Notes under the pieces: model-generated
Database searches by the model: none
What the model saw: only the letters and a program-made list of their open reading frames with translations
What the model was told of the DNA's origin: nothing
Part shown: positions 50,045 to 59,274 of the stretch, one piece after another
Layout: the number at the start of each line of letters is the position of its first letter
Position numbering within the stretch: the stretch's first letter is position 1
Source of the DNA: Candidatus Lindowbacteria bacterium RIFCSPLOWO2_12_FULL_62_27
Lineage (GTDB): Bacteria; Lindowbacteria; 2-12-FULL-62-27
Direction of reading: 5' to 3'
Length of the DNA: 64,000 nucleotides
NCBI GenBank assembly: GCA_001784175.1
Contig: MFPR01000033.1
Span: 573-64,572 of the forward strand
Translations under genes and position numbers: made by a program

Positions 50045-52288
50045 TCAGGTTTCACCCCTGTGCTTCTCCTTGTCTTTTCGTTTCAGCTCGTCATCCGTCG
50101 GGTACGCGATGCGCGTGTGGTACATGCTGGAGAGCACGCGCGTAAACGCCTCTTCTATTTTTTTCAGGTCTTTCAGCGTCAGCGTGCAGTCGTCCAACTG
50201 TCCGTCCGACACCTTCGATTGTATCAACCGGTGGACCTCCTCCTCAATGCGGTGCGGCGTCGGGCTTTCGAGCGACCGGACGGCGGCCTCAACGGTGTCG
50301 GCCAGCATGACGACGGCCGTTTCCCTGTATTTGGGTTTGGGGCCCGGATAGATGAAACTCTCGCGTTCGGCGATGTCTTCCTCGGTCGACTGGTTGAGCG
50401 CGGCGTCATAGAGAGACTTCATGAGGGATGTGCCGTGGTGCTGCTCGATGAAATCGATGATGATCCTGGGCAGCCGGTGCTCCCGGGCCAGGTCCACACC
50501 CATCTTCACGTGCGTTTTCAGGACCGACGCGTAGAGGCTGGGCTTGATGTCCTTGGTCTCCTTGCCGATGACATCCCCTTTTTCGTCAATGATGAGTTTC
50601 TGGTTTTCAGTGAAATACTCCGGCTTCTTCGTCTTGCCGACATCATGATAATAGCTGCCGACGCGCGCGAGGAGGGAATTGGCGCCGATCGACTCGCAGG
50701 CGGCCTCCGACAAAATCGAGACCGTCTGGCTGTGCTGGTAGCTGCCGGGCGCCGAGAGGAGCATCTGGCGGAGGAGGGGATGGTTGAGGTCGGACAGTTC
50801 CAGGATTTTGAAATCGGAAGGAAGACTGAAGAGGATCGGGATGAAATGGATGAGCCCGAAGGTCAGAAACGGGACGAGGAGCAGGCCCGACCCGAACGCG
50901 ACGGCGGTCGCGATGAGCAGTTCCCGAGTCTGCGTGATGTGGGCGAAGTCGATGAGGACGAAGTGCGAGGCCAGGACCGTGACGGGAGAGACAAATGCAA
51001 GGAAGATTCCGGCCTTCACGATGTCCCCCATCGTCCGGGTCTGGCGCACGGCGAAGACCGACACGATCGACGTGACCGTGTGGACGAGCATGAGCTGATA
51101 ATTGCAGCCGTAGAGGAGCGCGATGGAGACGCCGAGAAACGGCGAGGAGAGCATCGCGACGCGCGGGCGGTAAAAGATCGTGAGGAGCATCGCGTAGGCG
51201 GGGACGGGCAGGGCGAAGGCGACGGCCAGGCGGCTGTCGGTGAGCGTCCAGATCAGGCGCGCAAGGCCCAGCATGAACAGAAACATCAGGGCGATGAACC
51301 ACATCCAGTTCGTGTCGACCAGGCGTTCCGGCTGGTAGACCCGGAGATACTGGAGCATGATGAGGGTGAAAAGGCTGAGGAGCGCGAAGGCGGCGACGCC
51401 GGTGACGATGAGGCGCGTCCGGTCGGCCTTCTGCATTTCTCGGATCGCCGCGAGGTGCGATTCGGTGACGATCTGGTTCTCCCGCACGATGACGTTGCCC
51501 GGCGCATACATCTGGAAGACCGGCTTGATTTTCACCTGCACACGCTCGACCTCATGGCGGAAGTGGTCGCGATCAAACACCTGGTTCGCCTTGATCGCCT
51601 GCTTGAGGACGGCCGAGAGCAGACGGGCCGCGGGAAGGTTCGGATAGATGACGCTCACGGAGCTTTCGAGGTACCCGGCCATGCCCTTCATGTCGATGAG
51701 GTCGGGCGGGCGGCGGATGAGGAGGGGCGGGCGGGTATCGCCGTCGGAGTCGAACTGGATTTCATGCATGCGGTGGCGGTGGAGGTCAAACTCGGCGGCG
51801 GCGGCGGAGGCGTCGTGCAGGATGCCCTTTTCGGCCATGAACTCGTGGATGAGCGATCTCGCCGCGCGCTCGATGTCGGCCCAGTCCCGGTCGGTCAGCT
51901 TCAGCGCTTCCTGCGCGACCGTCTCATCGAGCCAGGACGGAAATTCCGCCGGCCGGCCCGAAGGGTGCGCGGCTCTCTTCAGAGACTCGAAACTCTCCCG
52001 GACTTCCGCCATGACCTGATTCTCGACGCCGGGATCGCGAAGGAACCTTGGCGTGATCGAAAGGATCTGCGCGATACGGAGCGCCTCGGCGCTCTCGCGG
52101 TCTTCGACCTGAAACTTGAGCCGCGCCACGACTTTCCGCGGCGCGGGCTGGCCCACCGAGAGCTGATATCGCGTCAGATCAAAGAGCGGGGTGACCAGAA
52201 GGGTCGAGAGAAAGACAAAGGAGAGGCCCGCGAGACCAAAGAGGATCTGCTTCCGGATCGTCACCCGCCGGCCGGGAAGATCAACCAC
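50045..52288 (-). CDS. pgpH: PgpH-type 7TM-HD phosphohydrolase (c-di-AMP phosphodiesterase family)
   Basis: 747 residues from GTG 52288, overlapping phoH by 8 bp. It comprises one N-terminal helix, an extracytoplasmic 7TMR-HDED domain (about 50-290), seven helices (about 300-490) and a cytoplasmic HD domain (from HSQTVSILSEAA; metal motif SYYHDVGK; then EHHGTSLM). PgpH proteins hydrolyse c-di-AMP. No diadenylate cyclase is in this window. The phoH-pgpH-ybeY-CBS order is a conserved bacterial cluster. Confidence 0.9.
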   Translation of the reverse strand: MVDLPGRRVTIRKQILFGLAGLSFVFLSTLLVTPLFDLTRYQLSVGQPAPRKVVARLKFQVEDRESAEALRIAQILSITPRFLRDPGVENQVMAEVRESFESLKRAAHPSGRPAEFPSWLDETVAQEALKLTDRDWADIERAARSLIHEFMAEKGILHDASAAAAEFDLHRHRMHEIQFDSDGDTRPPLLIRRPPDLIDMKGMAGYLESSVSVIYPNLPAARLLSAVLKQAIKANQVFDRDHFRHEVERVQVKIKPVFQMYAPGNVIVRENQIVTESHLAAIREMQKADRTRLIVTGVAAFALLSLFTLIMLQYLRVYQPERLVDTNWMWFIALMFLFMLGLARLIWTLTDSRLAVAFALPVPAYAMLLTIFYRPRVAMLSSPFLGVSIALLYGCNYQLMLVHTVTSIVSVFAVRQTRTMGDIVKAGIFLAFVSPVTVLASHFVLIDFAHITQTRELLIATAVAFGSGLLLVPFLTFGLIHFIPILFSLPSDFKILELSDLNHPLLRQMLLSAPGSYQHSQTVSILSEAACESIGANSLLARVGSYYHDVGKTKKPEYFTENQKLIIDEKGDVIGKETKDIKPSLYASVLKTHVKMGVDLAREHRLPRIIIDFIEQHHGTSLMKSLYDAALNQSTEEDIAERESFIYPGPKPKYRETAVVMLADTVEAAVRSLESPTPHRIEEEVHRLIQSKVSDGQLDDCTLTLKDLKKIEEAFTRVLSSMYHTRIAYPTDDELKRKDKEKHRGET

Positions 52289-53246
52289 GGCGCCGCGCCT
52301 GCCTTCGGCCGCCGGCCTGGTAGGCGGCGAGAACCCGGGTCACGAGCCGGTGCCGGACAACATCCGAGGGATCGAAATGGACGACCGCGATGCCCGGGAC
52401 GCTCCGCAACCGCTGCTCGGCATCCACGAGACCCGAGAGGGCGCCGGGCGGCAGATCGACCTGGGTGACGTCGCCGGTGATGACCATGCGGGCGTCGGCG
52501 CCCATGCGGGTGAGGAACATGAGCATCTGGGGCGGCGTGGTGTTCTGCGCTTCGTCGAGGATCACAAAGGCGTCGTTGAAGGTTCGGCCGCGCATATAGG
52601 CGAGCGGGGCCAGCTCGATGATCTGTTTGTCCATCAGCCCCATGAATTTTTCCGGCGTGAGCTGGTCGAACATCGCGTCGAAGAGCGGGCGAAGATACGG
52701 ATTGATCTTTTCCTGGTAGCCGCCGGGCAGGTATCCGAGGCGCTCGCCGGCTTCGACGACGGGGCGCGTCAGAATCACGCGCTTGACGCGGCCGTCCCGC
52801 AGAAATTCCAGAGCGGTCGCGACCGCCAGATACGTTTTGCCGGTTCCCGCAGGCCCGATGGCGAGCGTGAGATCATTTTTTCGGATGGAATCGACGTAGA
52901 ATTTCTGGTTTCGCGTTTTCGGCTGGATGAGTTTGCCGGTCACGGTGGTTCCGATCCGGTCCTCGGGCCCGACGCCGCCGACGAGCGCGCGCACCTCCTC
53001 GGCCGAGTACGCGCGGCCGCGCTCGGCCTCGCGCATGAGCCGGTCGAGGACGTCACGCGCGCGGGAGGCCTGATCGGGCCGGCCCGAGTGGATCTCAATC
53101 CCGTTCTGGACCATCCGGAGCCGCACGCCGAACAGGTCCTCGATCACGGTGAGGTTGCGGCCGAGCGTGCCGCTGACACGCTGGAGGATGGCCGACGAAT
53201 CGCCGGAGGATGATTCCGGGAGGGTGACCTCGAGGGTCGATCTCAA
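52281..53246 (-). CDS. phoH: PhoH-family ATPase (PhoH-like/YbeZ)
   Basis: 321 residues from TTG 53246, sharing TTGA with the aspS stop. An N-terminal KH-like region (about 15-90) is followed by an ATPase domain with Walker A GPAGTGKTYLA, Walker B AFVILDEAQN, and the TRPVVEAGE and ITGDVTQVDLP motifs. It is a predicted RNA-acting NTPase that partners YbeY. Position directly before pgpH and ybeY supports this. Confidence 0.92.
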   Translation of the reverse strand: MRSTLEVTLPESSSGDSSAILQRVSGTLGRNLTVIEDLFGVRLRMVQNGIEIHSGRPDQASRARDVLDRLMREAERGRAYSAEEVRALVGGVGPEDRIGTTVTGKLIQPKTRNQKFYVDSIRKNDLTLAIGPAGTGKTYLAVATALEFLRDGRVKRVILTRPVVEAGERLGYLPGGYQEKINPYLRPLFDAMFDQLTPEKFMGLMDKQIIELAPLAYMRGRTFNDAFVILDEAQNTTPPQMLMFLTRMGADARMVITGDVTQVDLPPGALSGLVDAEQRLRSVPGIAVVHFDPSDVVRHRLVTRVLAAYQAGGRRQARRRG

Positions 53247-55009
53247 GTTTTTGGTTTGGCTCTCAGTTGGATCCCGAGGTCGCGCAACTGCCGGTCGTCG
53301 ACGCCGGACGGCGCGTCGAAACAGAGGTCGACGCCGCGCTGGTTCTTCGGAAACGCGATCGCCTCGCGGATCGAGTCGGCGCCCAGCATCAGCATCAGGA
53401 TCCGGTCCTGGCCCAGCGCAATTCCGCCGTGCGGCGGCGCGCCGAGGGCGAGCGCTTGAAGCAGGAATCCAAACTTTTGGTCCACTTCCTCTTTTTCGAG
53501 TCCCAGCGTCCGGAACAGGTCCTCCTGCCAGTCGACCCGGTGGTTCCGGATGCTTCCGCCGCCGATTTCGCTCCCATTCAACACGATGTCATAGGCCTGG
53601 GCCTTGACCTTGAGCGGATCGCTCGCGAGGAGCGCGCGGGTCTCGGCCGTGGCGGCGGTGAAGGGATGGTGGACGGCGACGTGGCGTTTTTCCCCGGCAT
53701 CGTATTCGAGCAGGGGAAAATCGAGGACCCACACGAACGCGTTTTTCCCGGGCACAATCAGGTTGAGCCGCCGGGCGAGGGAGGCGCGAAGCTGCGAGAG
53801 TACGGTGTTGGCGGCGGCGGGCGGTTCGGCGACGAATCCGACGACGTCGCCCTCTTCGGCGCCCATCCGCTCGCGGATTTTGGCGAGAATGCCTTCGGGA
53901 AAATATTTGGCGATGTTTGACGCGAGCGCGCCGCCCGTCACTTTGAAATACGCGAACCCGCCGGCGCCGTACCGCTGCGTCTCCGCCACGAGGTCGTCGA
54001 GGTCCTTGCGGCTGAACGTTGCTCCCTTCGGGATGCGGATGCCCTTCACGATCCCGCCCGACTCGATCGCGCGGAGGAAAACGCCGAACTTGCTTTCGCG
54101 CGCGAGGTCCGTGATCTCGGTCAGCGGGAGGTCATATCGAAGGTCCGGCTTGTCGGACCCGTAGCGCGCCATCGCATCGTCGTAGGAAAGCGTCGGGATC
54201 GGAAGCGCGACCTCCACGTCGAGGGCTTTGCGGAACATGTCCCGCAGGAGGCGGCCGGTCAGGTCGATGACATCTCCGCGATCCACGAACGACATTTCGA
54301 TGTCGATCTGCGTGAACTCGGGCTGCCGGTCGGCCCGCAGGTCCTCGTCGCGGAAACAGCGGGCGACTTGAAAGTAGCGGTCGAAGCCCGCGACCATCAG
54401 GATCTGTTTGTAAAGCTGGGGTGACTGGGGCAGCGCGTAAAACTGGCCGGGCATGAGACGCGAGGGCACGAGAAAATCGCGCGCGCCTTCGGGCGTGCTC
54501 TTGGTCAGAAAGGGCGTTTCGATTTCATAGAAGTCATTTTCGAGCAGAAAATTCCTGACGATGGCGTTCAAGCGGGACCGAAAAGCCAGGTTGCGCTGCA
54601 TGGCGGGACGGCGCAGGTCGAGAAAGCGATGTTTGAGCCGGACCTCCTCGTTGAGTTCCCCGTGCGATATCTGAAACGGCAATGGCAGGGATTTGTTCAG
54701 GATTTCGAGCGTCCGGACGGCGACTTCGATTTCGCCGGTCGGGAGATTCGGGTTGACCGTTTCCGGCGAGCGCGCCACGATCTCTCCCTCGGCGGCGACG
54801 ACCCACTCGTCGCGGACCTGGGACGCGAGTGCGTGGACCTCCGGCTGTTTCGAGGGGTCGCACACGAGCTGCAGGATACCGCTGCGGTCACGGAGGTCGA
54901 TGAAAATCAGCCCGCCGTGGTCGCGGACGCTCTCGACCCAGCCACAGGCGCAGATGCTCCGGCCGAGATCGGAGCGTCGGAAAGTCGCGGCGTACGCGGT
55001 GCGGCGCAT
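53243..55009 (-). CDS. aspS: Aspartyl-tRNA synthetase
   Basis: 588 residues, the bacterial length with the GAD insertion domain. An N-terminal OB anticodon-binding domain (VESVRDHGGLIFIDLRDRSG) is followed by class II motif 2 (ARCFRDEDLRADRQPEFTQI) and motif 3 (GIALGQDRILMLMLG). It charges tRNA-Asp. Its ATG shares one base with the hisS stop (TGATG). Discriminating versus non-discriminating type was not decided. Confidence 0.95.
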   Translation of the reverse strand: MRRTAYAATFRRSDLGRSICACGWVESVRDHGGLIFIDLRDRSGILQLVCDPSKQPEVHALASQVRDEWVVAAEGEIVARSPETVNPNLPTGEIEVAVRTLEILNKSLPLPFQISHGELNEEVRLKHRFLDLRRPAMQRNLAFRSRLNAIVRNFLLENDFYEIETPFLTKSTPEGARDFLVPSRLMPGQFYALPQSPQLYKQILMVAGFDRYFQVARCFRDEDLRADRQPEFTQIDIEMSFVDRGDVIDLTGRLLRDMFRKALDVEVALPIPTLSYDDAMARYGSDKPDLRYDLPLTEITDLARESKFGVFLRAIESGGIVKGIRIPKGATFSRKDLDDLVAETQRYGAGGFAYFKVTGGALASNIAKYFPEGILAKIRERMGAEEGDVVGFVAEPPAAANTVLSQLRASLARRLNLIVPGKNAFVWVLDFPLLEYDAGEKRHVAVHHPFTAATAETRALLASDPLKVKAQAYDIVLNGSEIGGGSIRNHRVDWQEDLFRTLGLEKEEVDQKFGFLLQALALGAPPHGGIALGQDRILMLMLGADSIREAIAFPKNQRGVDLCFDAPSGVDDRQLRDLGIQLRAKPKT

Positions 55010-56298
55010 CAGGCGTCCCTCGGGATGCCCATCCGGTCGAGCGTCGGGATCAGATCGGACTCGGGGACCGTCTGCTGTTCGCCGCGGGAAAGGTCCTTGA
55101 TGGAAACCGAGTTCGTCTTCGCCTCTTCTTCTCCGAGGATCACGACCACGCGGGCGCCCGATTTGTCCGCGGCCCGGAACTGGCTCTTGAAGCTCTTGCC
55201 GTCCGACAACGGGAGCAGGGTGGAAATTTGCGAGGCGCGGAGACGCTCAGCCAGATTGAACGCGCGCCTGCGGGCGGCCCTGTCTTCGGCGCAGACAAAA
55301 AACACCGATGCGGAACAGGCGCCGGCCGCGCCCGGCGTGCTGGAGGCCGGCAGTTTCGACATGAGCTCGATCAACCGCTCGATCCCGCCGGCGAAGCCGA
55401 CCGCCGGGAGGTCCGGGCCGCCGAGCGCCGCGACGAGGCCGTCGTAGCGGCCGCCGGCGATGACGGCGTCCTGCGCGCCGAGGGCGGCCGTGACGAATTC
55501 GAAGACTGTGCGCACATAGTAATCGAGTCCGCGGACGAGCCGGTCGCGCGCGGTGAAGGCAAGACCGGCGTCGGCCAGCAGTTCCTTCACCTCTGCGTCA
55601 TGCCGCCGGCACAACTCGCAGAGACTTTCGGAAATCTTCGGCGACGATTCGTAGGCGTGGACGCAGCCGTCTCGCTTGCAGTCCAGGCACCGGAGCGGAT
55701 TTCGGTCGATCCGGTCCCGGCATTCCTCGCAGAGATCGGCGGCGCGGTCTTTGAGAAAAACGCCGAGGTGGTCGAGAAAAACCGGCCGGCAGGCCGCGCA
55801 GCCGAGGCTGTTGATCAGGAGCGTCGCGTGCCCCGAAAGGCCGAGTTCCTGGAGGAGCGCGTGGCCGACCGAGATCACCTCGGCGTCGGCCGCGGCGGTC
55901 GGCGTGCCGAAATACTCGATCCCGAACTGATGAAATTGCCGGTACCGGCCGGCCTGCGGGCGCTCGTAACGGAACATGGGCCCGAGATAAAAAAGTTTGA
56001 GCGTGTCGGTCACCTGGATTTTTTCCTCGACCAAAAACCGGACCACCGACGCTGTTCCCTCCGGGCGCAGGCTGAGAAGCCGGCCCTTGCGGTCCGCAAA
56101 TGTGTACATTTCCTTCGAGACGATGTCGGTGGCTTCGCCGATGGACCGGCTGAACAGCGCCGCCTCCTCAAAGATCGGCGTGCGGACCTGCTGGATGCCG
56201 TACCGGCGGAAGACGCGGCCGGTGGCGGATTCGATGCGGCAAAAGAGGCGTTCTTCAGGCCCGAAAAAATCCCGGGTCCCGCGGACTTTTTGTATCAA
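55009..56298 (-). CDS. hisS: Histidyl-tRNA synthetase
   Basis: 429 residues from TTG 56298 (MIQKVRGTRDFFG). Class II motif 1 lies in the IQQVRTPIFEEA region, motif 2 in MFRYERPQAGRYRQFHQFG, the histidine-A motif in GLDYYVRTVFEF, and motif 3 in VGFAGGIERL. The C-terminal anticodon-binding domain is present. The gene starts 9 bases after the metK stop and the Shine-Dalgarno is poor, so translation may depend on coupling. Confidence 0.95.
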   Translation of the reverse strand: MIQKVRGTRDFFGPEERLFCRIESATGRVFRRYGIQQVRTPIFEEAALFSRSIGEATDIVSKEMYTFADRKGRLLSLRPEGTASVVRFLVEEKIQVTDTLKLFYLGPMFRYERPQAGRYRQFHQFGIEYFGTPTAAADAEVISVGHALLQELGLSGHATLLINSLGCAACRPVFLDHLGVFLKDRAADLCEECRDRIDRNPLRCLDCKRDGCVHAYESSPKISESLCELCRRHDAEVKELLADAGLAFTARDRLVRGLDYYVRTVFEFVTAALGAQDAVIAGGRYDGLVAALGGPDLPAVGFAGGIERLIELMSKLPASSTPGAAGACSASVFFVCAEDRAARRRAFNLAERLRASQISTLLPLSDGKSFKSQFRAADKSGARVVVILGEEEAKTNSVSIKDLSRGEQQTVPESDLIPTLDRMGIPRDA

Positions 56299-56307
56299 CC
56301 TGAAGTC

Positions 56308-57459
56308 TTATCGACAGAGTCGGGCAAGTGCGGCGGCCTTGTCAGTGCGCTCCCAGGTGAATTCGGGGTTCGTCCGGCCGAAGTGGCCGTAGGCCGCGGT
56401 CTTCTTGTAAATCGGCCGGCGCAGGTTCAGCATTTCCATGATGCCGCGCGGCGTCAGGTCGAAGACTTTGCGGATCGCCCGCGAGATCTTGTCGTCCGAG
56501 ACGGCGCCGGTGCCGAAGGTCTGGACCATGACGCTCACCGGTTCGGCCACGCCGATCGCGTAGGCCACCTGGACCTCGCATTCCTCCGCAAGCTTCGACG
56601 CCACCACGTTCTTGGCGATGTACCGCGCTGCGTAACAGGCTGACCGGTCGACCTTGCTGGGATCCTTGCCGGAGAACGCGCCGCCGCCGTGCCGGCCGAG
56701 GCCGCCATACGTGTCGACGATGATTTTCCGCCCGGTCACGCCCGCGTCGCCCATGGGGCCGCCGACGACAAACCGGCCGGTGGGGTTGACATAGACTTTG
56801 GTGCGGCCGTTCATCAGGCGGGCCGGGATCACTTTTTTGATGACCTTGTTGATGATGTGCGGCCGGATCTGCTGGACGGTCGAATCGGCGCTGTGCTGGG
56901 TCGAGATGACCACCGCGCTGACTCGGACAGGGCGGCCGCGGATGTACTCGACCGTTACCTGGGACTTGCCGTCCGGCCGGAGGAAATCGACCTCGCCGCG
57001 CTTGCGGACGGCGGCCAGCTTCTCGCAGAGCCGGTGCGCCAACATGATGGGCAGGGGCATGAGGCTCGGCGTTTCGTTGACCGCGTAGCCGAACATCAGG
57101 CCCTGGTCGCCGGCGCCGCCGGTGTCGACGCCCATGGCGATGTCGGGCGATTGCTGCTGCATCGCGACGAGGACGGCGCAGGTGTTGCCGTCGAAGCCGT
57201 AGTTGGCGTCGTTGTAGCCGATCCCGTTGACGGTCTGGCGGACGAGTTTCTGATAGTCCAGCCGGGCCTTGGTGGTGATCTCCCCGGCCACCACCACCAT
57301 GCCGGTCTTGAGCAGGGCCTCGCACGCCACGCGCGAATACTTGTCCTGGCGGATGCACTCGTCGAGGACCGAGTCGGCGATCTGGTCGGCCATCTTGTCC
57401 GGATGACCCTCGGTCACCGATTCCGAGGTGAACACAAAACTCCGATTAAAATGCGGCAT
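56308..57459 (-). CDS. metK: S-adenosylmethionine synthetase
   Basis: 383 residues. The signature [20 protein letters not shown], the hexapeptide-type GAGDQG and the phosphate loop [19 protein letters not shown] are all intact. It makes SAM from methionine and ATP, supplying the methyltransferase encoded upstream among others. GGAGGAGAAAG before ATG 57459 is a strong ribosome site. Head of the metK-hisS-aspS run. Confidence 0.96.
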   Translation of the reverse strand: MPHFNRSFVFTSESVTEGHPDKMADQIADSVLDECIRQDKYSRVACEALLKTGMVVVAGEITTKARLDYQKLVRQTVNGIGYNDANYGFDGNTCAVLVAMQQQSPDIAMGVDTGGAGDQGLMFGYAVNETPSLMPLPIMLAHRLCEKLAAVRKRGEVDFLRPDGKSQVTVEYIRGRPVRVSAVVISTQHSADSTVQQIRPHIINKVIKKVIPARLMNGRTKVYVNPTGRFVVGGPMGDAGVTGRKIIVDTYGGLGRHGGGAFSGKDPSKVDRSACYAARYIAKNVVASKLAEECEVQVAYAIGVAEPVSVMVQTFGTGAVSDDKISRAIRKVFDLTPRGIMEMLNLRRPIYKKTAAYGHFGRTNPEFTWERTDKAAALARLCR

Positions 57460-57528
57460 TCCCTTTCTCCTCCTTCAACAGTGAGATGTATCTGAATAGG
57501 GAACTTCTATCACAGGGCCCCGGCCAAG

Positions 57529-59274
57529 TCAAAGCGGGGGCGCGGCCGGCGGCCGCCGGTTGGCCAGATGCCACCGCGCTCGCTCGAGGTTGTTGCGGGC
57601 GTCGGCGAAGTCGGGGTTCAGGCGCAGGGCTTCGGTCAGGTAGCGGATGGACTCCTCGAATCGCCCCTGCTGGAGGAGGGCGGCGCCCATGTTGTTGAGG
57701 GCGTTCAGGTGGGTGGGCGCGATCTGGAGGGTGCGCGCGAAGTGACGGACCGCGTCGTCGAGTTTGCCCTGCCGGGCGAGCGCGCTGCCGAGGTTGCTGT
57801 GGGCGTCGGCATAATTCGGCTCGATCAGGAGGGCCGCCTGATACTGGGCGATCGCCTCGTCGATCCTGCCCTTCTGCACGAGGGCCTTGCCCAGGCCGAG
57901 GCGGCCCTTGGTGTGGTTGGGTACGCATCGCACGGTTTCGGAATAATGCCGGATGGCGAGGTCGAGGTTTCCCTCGGTGAGGGACTGATTGCCCAGATTG
58001 TAGTGGGCCAGATAATTGTCCGGCTCGACCCGGACGGAATACTCGTACAGCGTGCGGGTGTCCTTCCACTGCGCCACATACTTTTGCGTACCGAAGAGGA
58101 GCGCGATCAGGATGGCCGCGGCCGCGGCCGACAGAATCGTCCCGCGGCGCGCCCACGCCCGCGTCGCATCGGACACGCCCCACGCGATCGCCATGTACAC
58201 GCCGATGAGCGGGACGTACGTGTAGCGGTCCGCCATGGCCTGCCGGCCGACCTGCACGATTCCGATGACCGGGATCAGCGTCACGACATACCAGAGCCAG
58301 CCCACCGTCAAGTACGGCCACCGGCGCGCCTCCGTGACCGCCAGCCCCGTGACCAGCGCGAGAACGAGGACCGAGCCGATCACCTGCCAGACCGGCAATG
58401 CGTTACCCGGATGAGGGTAGAAAAACGTCAGGCCCTTCGGCCAGAACATGAGGACGATGTATTTGACATAGGACACGAATGCGTTTGCGAGCCGCAAGGA
58501 CAGCGGGACATGGTCGATGGCGGCGGCCGCGTAGCTTTTCTGAACCATGAGCGTCACTACGCAGGATCCCGCCGCGATCAGCATCAGGGGGATTTTTTCC
58601 CTGACGAGCGCTGCGACCGTCGCCGATTCAAACCGCTTGAGCGGCCAATAGTCCAGCATGAGCAGCACGAGAGGAACGCTGACGAGCATCGGTTTGGCCA
58701 TGAGGCCGAGCGCGAGGGACGCGGCGACGGCCGCGTAGCGGACCGCGCCCGGGCGGTGTGCGTAGGACGCGTAGGCCCCCACCGCGAGAAACCAGAAGAA
58801 TGTGCTGAGGACGTTTTTGCGCTCGGCCACCCACGCCACCGATTCGACGGTGAGCGGATGCACGGCGAAGAGCGCCGCCACAAAGGCGGCCTGCCAGACC
58901 GCGGCGGTCATCCGGTGGAGAACCATGAAGAGCAAAATCGCGTTCGCGATGTGGATCGCCAGGCTCACGAGATGGTGCCCGCCGGCGGCCGCATCGAACA
59001 TCTGGCAGTCCAACATATGGGACAGCCAGGTGAGCGGATGCCAGTTGCTGGCGTGGCCGGTGGTGAACGCCCATGCGATGCCGGGGGCGGTCAGGCCCGC
59101 GCGGACCTGCGGATTGTTCGTGACGTACTGGTTGTCGTCGTAGTCAAAAAAATCGTGATGCCGGATGGGCCAGTAGGCGGCCAGCGTCAGGATGGCCAGA
59201 CCGACGGCGATGCCGGACAAAAGCCATCGGTTCATCACGGGGGGTGGAAATCGGGCCAGCCTATTTTTTTTCAT
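57529..59274 (-). CDS. TMTC/PMT-like polytopic membrane protein with C-terminal TPR repeats
   Basis: 581 residues if started at ATG 59274 (MKKNRLARF); ATG 59235 is an alternative and neither has a clear ribosome site. About ten helices (residues 15-390) include the GT-C-like acidic pair in HHDFFDYDDNQYVTNNP and the WHPLTWLSHMLDC and VHPLTVESVAWVAERKN motifs characteristic of bacterial TMTC-like proteins. About five TPRs follow (400-560). Predicted to transfer a sugar from a lipid carrier to exported protein, but not proven for this family. The 59274 start overlaps the methyltransferase end by 14 bp. Confidence 0.8.
   Translation of the reverse strand: MKKNRLARFPPPVMNRWLLSGIAVGLAILTLAAYWPIRHHDFFDYDDNQYVTNNPQVRAGLTAPGIAWAFTTGHASNWHPLTWLSHMLDCQMFDAAAGGHHLVSLAIHIANAILLFMVLHRMTAAVWQAAFVAALFAVHPLTVESVAWVAERKNVLSTFFWFLAVGAYASYAHRPGAVRYAAVAASLALGLMAKPMLVSVPLVLLMLDYWPLKRFESATVAALVREKIPLMLIAAGSCVVTLMVQKSYAAAAIDHVPLSLRLANAFVSYVKYIVLMFWPKGLTFFYPHPGNALPVWQVIGSVLVLALVTGLAVTEARRWPYLTVGWLWYVVTLIPVIGIVQVGRQAMADRYTYVPLIGVYMAIAWGVSDATRAWARRGTILSAAAAAILIALLFGTQKYVAQWKDTRTLYEYSVRVEPDNYLAHYNLGNQSLTEGNLDLAIRHYSETVRCVPNHTKGRLGLGKALVQKGRIDEAIAQYQAALLIEPNYADAHSNLGSALARQGKLDDAVRHFARTLQIAPTHLNALNNMGAALLQQGRFEESIRYLTEALRLNPDFADARNNLERARWHLANRRPPAAPPL

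Noticed and set aside
47564-52468. A 1634-codon open frame on the plus strand, opposite recO, the CBS protein, ybeY and pgpH
   Set aside because: It is the antisense shadow of well-recognised minus-strand genes; its composition (His, Arg, Asp, Gly-rich) is typical of reading GC-rich genes backwards.
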